The notes: a model not told the origin generated them from the sequence alone. A stretch of 64,000 nt of DNA from Cucumis sativus (GCF_000004075.3 NC_026655.2:4154001-4218000); one strand, 5' to 3'; shown: positions 1-13,500, counted from the first letter of the stretch. Numbers and translations are program-made.

Positions 1-3000
1 ATTTTAAAGCAAATTAATGCTTCAAATATTTAAATTTTATAATAAGAGGTACAATACGAGAACTTTGTAAGTGATCATCTATCGTCTAAGCATATTTATC
101 TTATTAAAAATCGTAAAATTTCTTTAATTCAATTTTTATTAAGGAAGATGTCAAAACACTGTGACAATAACAACTTTTTTTTAAAAAAAGAACTATCGTA
201 AAAACTAAATTCAGATAAACTTAGAAGTAGAAAACCGAAATAATATTTTGACCTAAACATTTGTGGTACATTTTTAATAAAATACACAATCCAACTAAAA
301 CAACCCTCAACACCTAGATTTCCACCACCCATGGTTTTTTTTTCCAAACTCCAAACTATTGAATTTGGGTTCTCATGTGACAATGTCTACTTTATATGTA
401 TCAATTGACCTTTCTTTCTTTCTTTCTACTGTGCTCTCTTCACATCTATTTCTTACATTACTATACTCAGTGCTCATTCCCATTAATTTCCCATTGCTTC
501 AACTTTCTATATCATTCAACATTTATTCATTTATTTTGGCTTTATTATACATTACTATACTTTTGGCTTTGCTGATATGTCACTGTCACCCTATATATGT
601 TTAAGGGGACAGTTTTTCAATTGTTTATATCTATCTTATTTTACTTCTAGCTCTTTTTTTTATTATTAATTCTTTTTGGTTGGGAGGAGGGGGTGAGGGG
701 GGGTCATTTTTGGTGTTGAAAAGACATGAAATTTTCCACAAATGATGCATATATATTATATTTCATTTTAGTATAATCCAAACTTTATGGAAAAAGGACA
801 ATTATATTGGATTGTTTTTTGTTAATCACTTGGAAAATATAAAAGGAAAACATATAAAAAAAGAAAAGAGAGATAGGTTTAAGTTGCCTTTATTGTCTGT
901 TCATTGAATATGATTTCAATGAATGAGCTCTCTCTACCAAAGCTCATTTCTTTTCCTTCTTTTTTTCCCTTCTTTTTTGTCAGTATAGTTTGCCTTTTAC
1001 CTTTTATTATTTTAAACAAAATCATTTCATGGAAATATATATATGAAAATAAACTTAGAATTTCATTTGTTAAATGATGATCATTAACTTAACTTTACTT
1101 CTATTGTTTTTTCTTTTAAATGAATTGATGATCTTCATGTTATGTCTAAAAGTTATATTGTTTTGATGTGAAATAATTGGAATTGAAGTTATTTTTTGAA
1201 GAGAAAAAAAAGTTACCAGATTTTGATGTGTTTTACTTTACACGTGCGAAAGATGAGTCAAAGTATAAGGGGATGCCCTTAGCTAGGGGCCTGGGTGGGT
1301 TTTTATTATGTCCATCTAATAATGGTTTTTTCAACAGTACAATTTCAAAAGGTCTCTCATTGAGGGGGAAAAAGAATTCATATTCACATTTATTATCCTG
1401 GCTTTATCTTATCATAAAATATTCCTTCTAATTTTTATATAACTTTTAATAGATTTGCTAACGTTAACGATTATATATGTTTATTGACACATAATGATTT
1501 AAGACAAATATATATGTGCACCCTCTAGAGAAGAAAGCAGTATGTTTATTGTTAAACGAAACTTAGTCAATCAACTATTTATAAATATTAATTTTACTAA
1601 AGGAAAAGTAGTTTTATGAGGAAGAGATTGATCATGTTCGTAGTTTCAATATTATGGACATTATCTATATAAAATTATTGTTGTTATTTGGAATGGCAAC
1701 TGTGAGAAAGTTTGTGGAAATGAAGGAAGAGTATTGCATTGATTGTTTGAACTATAAACTCAGTTTTAGTCTTTAGAGCTAAAAAAATAAGAATTGACTC
1801 ATTGAAAAGGAGGGTTAATGTATCACATCTCAGAGAGATAAAATTTCATGATAATTAACAAGAAACTAATGGATTAATAGATATATATACCAGAATATCT
1901 CAACTAGGTTCTATAGCATCATCCATACCACAAAGCCAAAAGAAGAATATCATTACCTGAAATAATAAAGTACAAGATAGCAGCAAGCGCAAAAGGCTCA
2001 GAAAAAGCAAGAAAGATCAAATACAACATAATCCAAAGAGAGGAAAAAAGATGAGGACGATCTGCAACATTAAAAGAAAATTGGAAAGATTGATGGTGTC
2101 ACCCTCGTTATTGAGAGGTGAAAGGAGAGAACTCAGAGAAAAGCTTTCCAAATCAGAGCAAGTGTGAGGTTTTGAGCACTAAGAATTTGATGTTGTCAAA
2201 GACATTTTTTAAAAGATGGGTGGAAAGATTTGTGTTCATCTTTGAAGATTAAGAACATAGATGGTGTTGTTTCTTACAATTATTCTTTTCATAAAACGTG
2301 TGTGAAGCAATATAAGCAGGATGTTTCATAATTCCCACTTAACAAATAGGTGATATGGATCTCAACTAAGCACATATCAAAATCTAGAGAATACGCATAT
2401 ACATGATCTACGTCATAGGTAGTTATAGCACCAATTTGGATATGATCTGAATCAATTAGAAAATTCACATTGATAACTCTAGTCATAATGAGACCTTTCT
2501 GTGCATTGTGATCTATATAAAGACTTCACATTTCTTTTGTGGACGCTTATTGATATCTATATCAGAGGAGGAGATATTTAAAGCAATCTAAACTAAGAAG
2601 GTAGGAAATATTTTTAAAATGGCTCGATCACTAAAAGTCATCCTTTGATTACGTTCAATCCAAAACTCTATATCCTAAATTCTAAATCAAAAGTTCCAAA
2701 GAAGATAAAACCAAACACATTGGTATGAATAGTGAATGTAATAGATTGAATTGAATTCCAAAATGGTCGAATCCGGAAGCGTTGCTAAAACTTTGATATA
2801 GTTTCACTCTCATGGGAATGATCATAATTGTTATTATTATTGTGTTATTGGAAGAGTACTGTTAAGGATCGTTGAAATAACAATTAGCCAATAATCTAAA
2901 CGACTTACCATAATACTGTTTTTTGCGTCAGAAAAGATGAAATTGAAGTGTTGATAGAGCTGACGTCCATTGATCACTCATCCAGAAAACCAACCGAAGT

Positions 3001-4008
3001 TTAGGTTTGGGCCTTTCGGTTCTGGGCCCAAACAAGAACGTGGGGGCAAACGATCTAAAACCTCTTTTAAATAAAATTTCAATTATTTTCCTAAAAGCTT
3101 CTAGCTTCATTTGTGGACCGATTTAACATTTTTACTATCATTTCAATATTAAGAGATCGAATGAATTTTGATTTTGTTTTCGTGGGTTTCCATTTAATAA
3201 AACCTATTTCAATTGATGTGTTATCCATTTCAAAGATTTTGTTTGTTTACTTTCATATCTTTATGTTGAAATGTTGAATATATCTATTGAATATAAACAT
3301 AATAAGTTACATGCTTTTTCGTGTGTTTAGAAACTTACCAACTATAAATGCACATAGTATATATTATCCAATATGCAAGTCTTGAACAAATGCTCGTCAC
3401 ACGCTTCCTTGATTTTCATTTGTTTTTTAGGACTTAAAAGTAGAGTTCATAAGAAACTTCTGTGTGCCATTTGATATTGTTATTATTATATTTGATGAAA
3501 CCAAATGATGAGATGAAAAAATAAACAAGTCAAGTAAAATAATAGTATTAATTTTAAATATAGCAAAATTTAGACAATGGTATGACTTTTATTTAGGTGT
3601 AAAAAGCCCTTTAAAATAGCAAAAAAAAAAAAAAACGACTTAATATTATTATTTTCTTACGGGTTCCAATGGAGAAATTCAAAATTTTAACTAATAAAAA
3701 AGCAAACGTTTGAACCTTAAACAAAAGTCATGACTATAAATCAACCATTCTCTCATCATATCAATTATAGTTGGGACTATAACATGAAGTTTTTTCTTGG
3801 TAATGAAGACCAACTCTCGTCCTCAACGAGGACATATTGTAATCAGAAACCTATTCACATATAAAAGATTACAATAAAATGTACACATTGGTGTAGAGAT
3901 ATATAGAGTGGAAAAAGAAAAGAAAACAAAACACAAAGAAAAAGAATGAACAAAAATAGTTGAATTGGGGATTCTGAAACTCGTTACAAAATACGAATAA
4001 TAATTGCT
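1..4008. other. AT-rich intergenic region, no supported gene
   Basis: This stretch is AT-rich, with many homopolymer A/T runs and stops in all frames. The short open frames (60-85 codons) have low-complexity, Phe/Leu/Ile-rich translations that I do not recognise and that show no splice-linked continuation. I see no tRNA, no long tandem array and no convincing transposon protein. It probably includes sequence 3' of the DVL gene that follows and distal regulatory DNA of an upstream gene outside the window. Confidence 0.6.
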
Positions 4009-4188
4009 TCAATCATGCCAACAAAGAAGCATAGCAACACATCTACCAAATATATACAGCCTACCTTTTCCTTCTTGTACAAATCCAGTAGCTCCTTTAC
4101 ATGATGATTTAGTCTTAGAATTCTCTATTGTAGAACCACTTCTAATCTTCATATCTTCTTCAATTCCCTTCTTTGTGGGCCTCGTCAT
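4009..4188 (-). CDS. DVL/ROTUNDIFOLIA-like (RTFL) small polypeptide
   Basis: Single-exon 59-codon ORF read on the minus strand, starting at the ATG at 4188-4186 and ending in TGA at 4011-4009. The N-terminal half is basic, polar and variable. The C-terminal end carries the family signature: a Cys-Lys-Gly-rich linker, then GRLYIFGRCVAMLLCWHD immediately before the stop. DVL/RTFL peptides share this block of about 30 residues with an invariant Cys and a C-terminal L-C-W-H-D-type end. In Arabidopsis they are membrane-associated regulators of polar cell proliferation, and overexpression shortens leaves, pedicels and fruits. That is family knowledge; the function here is inferred. An antisense open frame covers the same bases and hides the gene in simple ORF scans. 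The start is the first ATG in frame and the length is typical of the family. Confidence 0.85.
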   Translation of the reverse strand: MTRPTKKGIEEDMKIRSGSTIENSKTKSSCKGATGFVQEGKGRLYIFGRCVAMLLCWHD

Positions 4189-7100
4189 AATCTCAATCCT
4201 TCTTTAAGATGACTCAAATTCATTTTCATTGGAACAAAAATCTCTAAGAAAGTGATGGAAAAGTGCAGGAAAAACTTCTTTTTGAATGTTCTTAAAGGGA
4301 AAGAATGGATGAGATCAGCTTATACTTGATACTTGGACCAACCCAAGATCCAAAAATCATAGGCCATAACTTATCAAAGCTTCAAATGAGAAAGGGTCCC
4401 ACCTTAAAAATAAAAAAATAACAATCCACCAGACGATAAAATAATCTAAACTTAGATTAATCAGTGAGCTTTTGGTCCCATCAAAAGTTTTAAAAAATTC
4501 AATCACAGAGAAAGTTCCTCAGCTTTTTCTTCCTTTTTTTCTCTAGTCAGGTAGGTGAGGAAGCCAAAATATTCCCAATACAGATTCCACAGGGAAAAAG
4601 GAAGAACCCAAATTAACAAAGGGAAGAGTGGAGGGGGGGCCCCCAGATTATTGGGTCAATTGACTTAAAAGGGAAAAGCCATATTAAAGACATTGTACAC
4701 GTGAAATTCAAAACATACACGTGAAGTTCACAAGGATGGGCATGGGAAATGTCTAACAAGGAGGACAACCTTAGTTTTAGATGTATGGTTATAGAAACTC
4801 TAAGCTTCCTAGATCATGTAAAATTAGATGTCAATATTTTTCTGTAGGTCCATCACAAACTACTGAGGTGAAATCCCTGCCTCACGTTGTACACTACAAT
4901 ATGAGGCGTTAAAGTAAATCATCTTTCCTAAACCCAATTGCCTGCTTTGCACATTTTAAGTCCCATCTTGAAATATCTAAAAATGGAGTCAGCAGAATTA
5001 AAGGGAGCGGTGGACTACTTTTCTTCACTTCTCTTTTGTGTTTATGTGTTTGTTGATGAGTCAATCAGATAAGAAAAGTAAGCAAAATTCCAATTTTAGT
5101 TCATGTGATGCTGATGAGGTGGGGAAAAACGTGTGGAGAGGGGAGGAGATTTCGTACCTGACATGAATTGAAAGGGGAAATGTAAAACAAGGCAAGCCCG
5201 CCAGAGAGGTTTGCTCATCCAGCTCATTCCTGGTAAGAAAAAGAAAAATAATGAATCTTTTACTAAATACAGAAACTTTAGGATAAAGTTGAAAACATAA
5301 ATCAAAATTGTACAGTTTCATTTGGCTTTTGAGGGTTTCTCATCCAACCATTGCAAGATTTAAAATCCTATCTTCAGATAAGAAAGTGTGGCTGAACTAC
5401 AAAAGCTTGTTATTACCCTGAACACACCCTTTCTCTGAAATTTCCTGGTCCATATTTGGAAGCTAAGCTTTTGGTCCACATACAAAAAAGACTTATCAGA
5501 GCTTAAAGTTGAAGTTGCTACAACATTGATGCTCATCATACTTTCTGTCCTAATGAGAAACACACACTAATTTCCCTTCAACATGAAGTGAAAACTTAGT
5601 GAAAAAGTAGATGGTTAAAATGACTCCACGTTTACATCTTGGGAAGAAGAAACTTGTTCCTTCATTTCCCACAAAATGCATTACGCTCTGTTACTTTCCT
5701 ATCTTCTTGTTCTGTTCAAAATAGTAGGAACACTTTCAGCGGAAATCCATTTTTATGATTGTCCTTGTTTGGTCTCAGACACTTCTTTTTTTTTTTTTAT
5801 GAAGAACAAGTACAATGCTCCAACTTTCTGTTCTTTGGTTTTTTTGGCATGCAATATTACAACAAGAGTACTGAGGCTTATTCAAGAATTGTATATACAT
5901 CTTGAAATAGCGGTTATGGGCATTATGCTATTTTAAGATTTCACCTGGACCATGGATATTTAAGGTACCCCCAACTACAAACTTCTCAATTGTTTGTGTA
6001 CACTCCAAGTCCAGTCACAATAGGACAACAAAAGTAAAGTGGTTATCTATCACTAGAGTGGCTTAATGTTTCCGAAGGGGATTAAGTATTTCCATTTTAA
6101 TAACAGGTCATAAGAAAGATAAATAGACCAATATATGTAAATATAAGACAACAATTTAAATCCAAGTCATTCAATTATTCAGAAAAAGGAATAGATAGAT
6201 TACTCATTAAGTTGATAACCCATAAATTTTGGGCTGGAGTTCTTTTTATCACTAAATTCAGAAACCAAACCTGTTTCTGAATGGTTCTTCAGGACACACT
6301 ATGATTGTTAATGCATACTACCTATTAGGCACGAAAACAAAAAACAAACAAAAAAAAAAGAAAAAAAGAAAACACCGTTTTATGTTTTTATGTTTGTCGT
6401 CTTTCTATTTTCCAATAAATGTTTTTCAATAAGAAGAAAAAGTACATTTGTTCTAGGTCACTGCCACACCCGTTACGTCTGTTTTCCCTCATCATTCTAA
6501 AAAACTTCTATATCAAATTAATTTAGAAATATTTAAATGTAAGGTCAAGAATTAAGGTATTGCAACTTCCGAAAAAATATGAGTGCTTTTGAAACAAAGG
6601 ACAAAGTAGAAAGATATATTTTTATAATTTAACCCAGTCAACCTCGGATTTTCTCTAGAAAAAAGAACAAAAAAGTGGCTTGAACAAAAATAAATCGACC
6701 TCAAAATTAAATAGTGAATCAATCCCTTCACCATTTCATCATTGTTGGAACATAGAGAACTGTATCCAAACTCAAAAACACATCAAAGCCTTCGTCGAAT
6801 CTGCCAACAGCGGTTCGTTCCCAATAACAATTTAGAAGATCCTTATCTAGTTGAATTACTATATTTTTCAAAACTAGAAACTAAGGAAACTTCTAGTTCA
6901 AACCTTTAAAACGGAAAAGGGGTATTTAATCTACCCTAAAAAGTAATTGCTCATGATAAATGATCTTAGTTCCTGGATCATGCAAATCTACGTAACCATG
7001 AGTCCGTTAATATTCAAGATGTTCAAGTGGAATCAAATGCCGATAAGAGAATAAAGTTTTACATCGGCTAGAGATATATGACGGACAATGGTCTCTCAGA

Positions 7101-8269
7101 CACATGCACTCTATCTAGTAAAGAGACAAATCTTATCATTATAGACTTTTACCCGTTCTCCAATCTCTCACTTGAATTCCTATCATTTTAATCTCTCCAC
7201 CCTCCCTCTACAGGGAAATAAAAGAAGTCCCCCCTCTTTTAGAACACCATGTCATCAATCTGTTGATGATAGGAGACAGTGTTCAGAAATAGAACTGAAA
7301 AGTGATTGATTTTATCGTACAATTTTGACCAAGAAAACCAAAATCAAGGACTAAACAGAATCCCACAGGCCAAATTATATGTTACTCGGGTTTCACAGTT
7401 AATGGATTGAGAAAAGGAAAATGCACCGGTGCCAGTAGAAGTGAAAGTAAATTCAAGAGACCCATCATGGCAAACCAATAGCATAAACAGTAGTTAAAAA
7501 ATAAAAATGTCCAAGCAAAAGGAGTTCAAAGCAAGAAATGAACAAAAGTTATCACATCAACCACAACACGACAACTAGACCACCACAATACCAACCAGGT
7601 AGAACTGATCTTCATAATATCATTCAACCATTTCATCCAAGTTGGAAAGAAGAGGAGAAATTTCGAACACTTGCCATTTTATATACCACATAAACACAAA
7701 AAAGTTGAGAACGCAATCATTCCATATTTAAAAGGACAATGGCCAACTACCTCATGTCATATATTCTTGTAAAACATCTGCCAGTCTTGCTCCATATTAA
7801 ACAACCACATTGCTTCCCCAGAAACTCAGATAAGTCCCTATTTCAGCTTGATTTAAAAAATAAATAACAAGTCCCTTGAATCAGCCGCATTAACAGATAA
7901 GTTATAGGAGTTTAAGGAGTTGAAGAATATTCAGATTGATGCAACAGAAATAGAAAATAAAAGGCAAAAGAGACTGAATCGATAAACTAGGTAAATGTTC
8001 AAACATCCATCTCATCTTTAACATATGTTAGGATACCACCTACCAAGGAACACAGAAAAACTCAAATACACAGAAATTTGAAATATACATAAAAATAACG
8101 ACTTTCGTTGAAGAAAAAAATGAAAAGAACACAAACATTAAAAAGAAACCAAGCCCACAAAATAATGGAGGAACTCACATTACAACAAAGAACTTTAACT
8201 ATGTGAAATCACGTGTATAGAATAGTTACAAGAGATTTCCAAAATCAAAACAAACAAAAAAAAACAAGA
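4189..8269. other. Intergenic region upstream of the DVL gene
   Basis: No open frame here has a recognisable translation or a consistent spliced extension. The part nearest the DVL gene (about 4190-5700) is presumably its promoter and 5' leader, and contains the two G-boxes annotated separately. The remainder is AT-rich, with short poly-A tracts near 6350, and shows no clear element. Confidence 0.5.
4698..4723. promoter_or_regulatory. Paired G-box / ABRE-like CACGTG elements
   Basis: Two perfect CACGTG hexamers lie at 4698-4703 and 4718-4723, each within a similar ACACGTGAA context, 20 bp apart start to start. They sit about 510 bp upstream of the DVL ATG (minus-strand gene). G-boxes bind bZIP and bHLH factors, and pairs are common in ABA- or light-responsive plant promoters. 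The link to the DVL gene is inferred from position only. Confidence 0.5.
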
Positions 8270-8990
8270 AAATGAACGAGAGACCACCCCTAAATACCCT
8301 ACTGTTCCGCTTACTAGCAAAACTTATAAGACAACACTCTCCTGCTAGGCAAAAAACCAGTCTTTCCCCAGAAAGAAAATTGAGGAGAAATTATAGTATT
8401 GAGATCTTTGTCACAAACGGTTATCATGCGATTCATGCCAAACGTCTTCCAAAAGAAATCCCAGACAACAATCACTAAGTCACATCGCCAAAATATAGGT
8501 TAAGGTCTTCCTCCACCTCTCAACAAAGAATACAACAAAAAAATCCTAACAAGCAAAGGTAACTTCTTGACAAGCCTGTCCAGCGTGTTAGCATGATTGT
8601 AAAGAACTTGTCAAACAAAGAATTTCATATTTCTAGGAACCTTAATCCCCCAAAGCATCGAAAAGATCAAATGACCTAAGGGGAAGGATCAGCTAAATCA
8701 CAAAGAGACTTACACGATAACACTTTCAAATGATTGGGACTCCAAAATCTAACATCCATTTTCCCCAACCTATCGAGTAAAGAAAGAAAAGCAGCCACAT
8801 CCATTGCTTCCTAATAGAAAAGAGGGCTATAGAATCCAAACGAAAAAAACAAGAGCTCCCAACCCACACCAAAACATTGACTACAAAATGACTGTTGAGA
8901 GAAGTAATACAATCGAGGATGATACACAACGAAAAGAGGTCTCTCACCCACTCAATGATCTTCCCAAAAGTAAGCATCTCTCATGGAAAT
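8270..8990 (-). mobile_element. Decayed LINE (non-LTR retrotransposon) ORF2 fragment
   Basis: Read on the minus strand, the three frames together show the C-terminal part of a plant LINE ORF2. A block resembling DVRFWSPNHLKVLSCKSL is followed by WGIKVPRNMKFFV, then QVLYNHANTLDRLVKK, and then a W-R-C-D block. This order matches the zinc-finger region (zf-RVT) that follows the reverse transcriptase in plant LINEs. Frameshifts and in-frame stops (for example directly after MKFFV) break it repeatedly, so it cannot be expressed as one protein. I see no reverse-transcriptase core or poly-A tail beside it. The boundaries are approximate. Confidence 0.62.
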
Positions 8991-9484
8991 ATCTAAAGTT
9001 ACAATATCATATGAGGAGTAGCAAAGTAATCGCTAACTTTTCAAGATAACTAGTTCTCCCAAATTCTCAGAAGAACAAAAATCCAATAAAAATTTCGCAC
9101 ATCTAACTTCACTCTCACTCACCGTTTGTAACCAAAAAGTCTTCCCTACTTACATCTAATTACTAACATAATATCCTTTCTAATGACTTACTATCTAATT
9201 ACTAATTTATCCCTTCTAATCACCATATTATACTGATATTCTATCAGTATTTGTACGATTTCTTTTACCCCCATTATGCATTGCATTCCATGACTTTCAT
9301 GGAACTTTTAATTAAACTTTCTATAACACCCCAGTGTACAATGCATTCCATCAAACTTCCAATCAAACGTCCAACTCCAAACTTCATCCTTATATTTATG
9401 TCGAATAAATCTTGAATATTTTTTAATTGAGAAGTTTGTGTATATTTTCTTTACAATAAAATGAAATCAGGTTGATCTTTATGT

Positions 9485-9560
9485 AAAAATTAAAATAATA
9501 ATCAAAATTAGAAAAATTAAAATAATAATCAAAATTATAAAAATTAAAATAATAATAACA
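9485..9560. repeat. 27-bp minisatellite, about 2.8 copies
   Basis: An AT-only unit beginning AAAAATTAAAATAATAATCA starts at 9485, 9512 and 9539, giving a period of 27 bp. Copies one and two are identical over the unit except at its end, and the third degenerates. It lies in intergenic DNA downstream of the lipase gene. Confidence 0.85.
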
Positions 9561-10528
9561 ATTAGAAGGAAAAATGCCCTTGACTCGAATTAGGAAAACG
9601 TCTCTAGTACGAAGAAATAAATAGAGTTACGAAACGTGACGTTCAATTAGACAAAGGAAATGGACTGAACTTGTAAACTAACTTCATTGCCTCTGCAATA
9701 GTCGGAATCCAAGACCAGCGAAACTCTCATCGAAACTCCGAAAGTTGGCAAGGTTACAAAATTTAAGCATGATAGAGAAAATAAAGACGAAACACACCAT
9801 TGTCGCTCCACCAAACCGCCGAATTAGTACATTCCTCGATTAAATTTGCCTCTTTCGCCTGATATTTTCGTTGGCCTACTAAAATATCTATGCGTACCAT
9901 CTTATGGATTAAAATCAATAGAGCAAGCGGAAGATTGCTCCTCAAAAAGCAAATAGCATTCACATTTTACAATAACGAGTTTATACCTGGTTGAACATTG
10001 GTGTGGACTCCACCTCCAAGACGCGAACTCAAGCTCCTTAGAACCTGGAAATCGAAACCTAATCTTCTTATAATTATTATACATTATGGGGAACATAACA
10101 AATGGAGCAAGCTCTAATTTTTTATAGAAGCTGACGCATACAAGAGAAATAACACGCTATATTGCATATAGATGCCTTCGATTCTAACTCCCACTAATAT
10201 ATATGAACAATTCCTACATATTTAAATTTACAGGCTACAAATCTCACCAATGTCTGCTTTTCTATTAGCACAAAGAATTCAAGAACATCATAGAGTTCAG
10301 ATAAGATCACCAAAATTCGTTCCCTCCGATAATATTTTTTTTTATGGGACGATAATTAAATCCATGACGTGGTGACACTTAACTGAAAATATACATCTAT
10401 ATTCCGAACTCGAGATATTAGAGACATTTACACGACACCGCAACTACTGATTCATCATCTTTTATCTTTTTCCCTGTTGCCATATGCTGGAACCTAGGAA
10501 AAGTGGGTTCCTCTGGTGTTCTGTAAGG
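9561..10528. other. Intergenic; unassigned patch of higher complexity at 9640-10100
   Basis: This region lies downstream of the minus-strand lipase gene and includes its probable 3' UTR close to 10528. Between about 9640 and 10100 the base composition is less AT-biased than the surroundings. Two adjacent minus-strand open frames (about 65 codons each) overlap, with a possible splice donor at the motif reading CCAGGTATAA on the minus strand. I recognise neither translation. It could be a non-coding transcript, a gene fragment or chance. Confidence 0.35.
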
Positions 10529-13500
10529 CTAGCCATCCAGCTTCTCCTTTCGTTTCAATTTTGGTACTTTTGATACCTTAGGTTTCAGTTTCGATCCAGG
10601 CTCATCGACCAGAAGTAGCCGAGACATCACGTAAGACAAGAGCTCCTCCCGGTGTGAGAAAGTGAAGTCCAGATGCGCGTATTCGAATTCATTGAATGAT
10701 ACATCAACAGCAGCATCCTTCATCATTCTGTAGTACCTTTTCACCATGGTTGGTCTAATTACCTGGTCCTTCCGTCCTGCAACTAAATCTACAGGGATAT
10801 CTATAAGACCAAAGTATTCGCCCAAGTCCAACGGCTCTGGTGATCCATAGGCTTCCATGTTCAGGGATGCATTTCCATAATCGAACATTCTAAATTTCTT
10901 GGCATGCTTCATCTGAGCAAGATGAAGACCCACCCGAAATGAAACTCCGGGCATATCATTCATGTTATAATGCGGAGTACCCAGTACTCCAACCCAATTT
11001 GAACTATCACCACCTAAAAAGTAACTCACCACGGTTTGAACCAAACCTCCAACAGCAGGATAGTGCTGAAAGTCGCGAGCCAACTTGTTGAGAAGCATAC
11101 GGCAAAATCTCGTTGGTATGTACAACCCAGGCACAAATGGAGCTAAAATTGGAGCTAGCAGGAGCAAGAGATTCTCAATCACGGTGAAAATAAATGGGGC
11201 ATCATCATGGAAACCGGCAGGAGATAGTAAAACCAATCTAGACAATCTATGTGGTTTCTCTTCAATCCTCCGTGTTATAACATACATCAACATACCAGCC
11301 CCTCCCATGCTGTGGCATAGTGCACAAAGCTTGAATGGCTGGTCATTGTCGGTTACTTCCGCAATTTCAGGTTGGCTGAGCTTCAATTCAGAATTTTTCA
11401 CTTCATAAATTTTCTCAATCATCGCTGGAATGTCCTCCATGGCATGTTCGTTTATAGAATATTTCCAGTACCTGGATGGTTCACAAAATCAGAGGACATA
11501 TAGCTTTCACGTTATTATGCCTAGATTAGGGAATAGTGTTAAATGAACGGAATATACATGAAAAAGTGAAGAATGCAGATACTTACTGTCTTGAAGATAT
11601 TTTTTTATCAATATGTTCTCTAGAGACCAGGCCACGGAAATTGCCGAGAAAAACATCATACCCTGCAATAGTTTTAAAAATAAATTATTTATTATCTTGA
11701 ATTCCTAACAAATGATAACAAAAAAGAAAAGGTGTGGATAAGTCACAGCCAATTTTGTCAATACAAAAGTCAAAAAGGTTTGAACCGCTGAGCAAACATG
11801 AAGTACCTTGGTCAAAAGCTGCAAAGGCTGGAGAACCAACAACCCCATTGGACACCCAACTAATCAGACAAAAAATTAGCACAATTAGAGAACGCATGCA
11901 CATCAATAGCAGAAGCATGCTACAATGTGTTTCCAACCCATCCAACCTAAACATTACAAAATTAATGAGCGCAACCTCATTTTTATCTGTCTGTGTTTGT
12001 GTGTGGGTGTAGGTGTAGGTGTAGGTGGTGGGCGAGGGAATTGTTCAGAATTTAACACAATCTGTTTCCTTATCCTTGAGATGTTAATTTGTGTTATCAA
12101 ACATCAAAGTTTTTATTTTTGAAGATGACATGGACCCTAACAAAAGGGCAGCATAAAGTCATAATTTCCCCATCTTATCCAACATCACAAGAATAAACAA
12201 AAGTACCCTGAAACAGGAACAGGAAAGAAATGGGAGACGAAGCCTCACCCCATTGAAGAATCAAATATTCCATGCTGAAGATAAAGAACTTTACGTGCAT
12301 CACGCCTGAAAATCACAGTGTAAGTGTTAACCACACAACCTTGGATAAAAACTGAAATAGGCCAGAACAAATTAACTAGCACCGTACCTGGGTATTCTTT
12401 CCAGAAGAAGAACATATCCATCATTAGTCACAACACGTATAGCTTCATATGGATACCTGAGATAGGAAGGAAGACAGAAGAAAAATGAGAAACCAACAGC
12501 TTCAGGCCAATCCCGACATCTGGAACTATATTGGGAAGTTACCAATTATCTTACCCAAGCTCCGTTATAACATCTTGGCATGTTCTGGCATCCGTATTCA
12601 AAGACTGATGAAAAGTGTAACTCCTTTCACTAGGTGCAGAATCATCATCCCCAAGCGTAGCTGTGGGGACAGTAACATCAGCATCATGATATCTCTCACA
12701 ACTGTCCCGAGGAAAAAACCATCTGAACGAAGTTCTAAGGGCATCCAATGGCGAGAGGATAAAATGTGCAGCCTTATGGACTATTTCAAAGACAGATTCA
12801 ATAAAGATTTCACTTGCAAGATGAAGATCCTAATTCAAAAAGTAAAGGCAGAGAAATAAATTAATATATAGAAACCAGGCCTATTGATCCAGATGTATCA
12901 GCACAACACTTGAAATATAAGGGAGAAACCTCAATAACTCCACGTCTCCTGTCAGTGGTGTGAACAACATGGTCCTTATGACTATGCACTCTCCTAATCG
13001 AGGGCCAAGGACTTCCAGGGGTGGTTGTGGACCCAGACCATTTAATAAAAAAGAAGTGAAAAATTCGAAATGGAATCCCCAAAAGGAACTTTGCTGGTAA
13101 GAGGATCCAAAAAACTATGCTTCTGATCCTTTCTGTCCAGTGCCAAACACTCTTAGCATGAAAACCAACCCTGGACCTGGAGCCTCGTGAACCCTGAGAT
13201 GATGGTGTTGCAGGATATTCATTTCCGAAACCATCTTCCTCCCCAGAGGAATAATCTAAGCTTGAATCATCAGAGTCCACAGAAAGCTCGTGAATGAACT
13301 GGTTGAAAGAGGACACGCCACTATTTATCCCAGGAAAAAAATATGTCAACTACTCATTTAGCAAAACAGCATAAAAACTATATGTGATGCATGTCCTATA
13401 TATCAACGGCAATTCAAACTACCAGAAGGATTTAATAAAAGAAACACCCATTCAATCCAAAGAAGTGAACTTAAATTACGGAAAATAAAAATTACAGTAT

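Noticed and set aside
2289..2486. A 65-codon minus-strand open frame that might be a retroelement fragment
   Set aside because: No retroelement motif could be found and the flanks have no terminal repeats.
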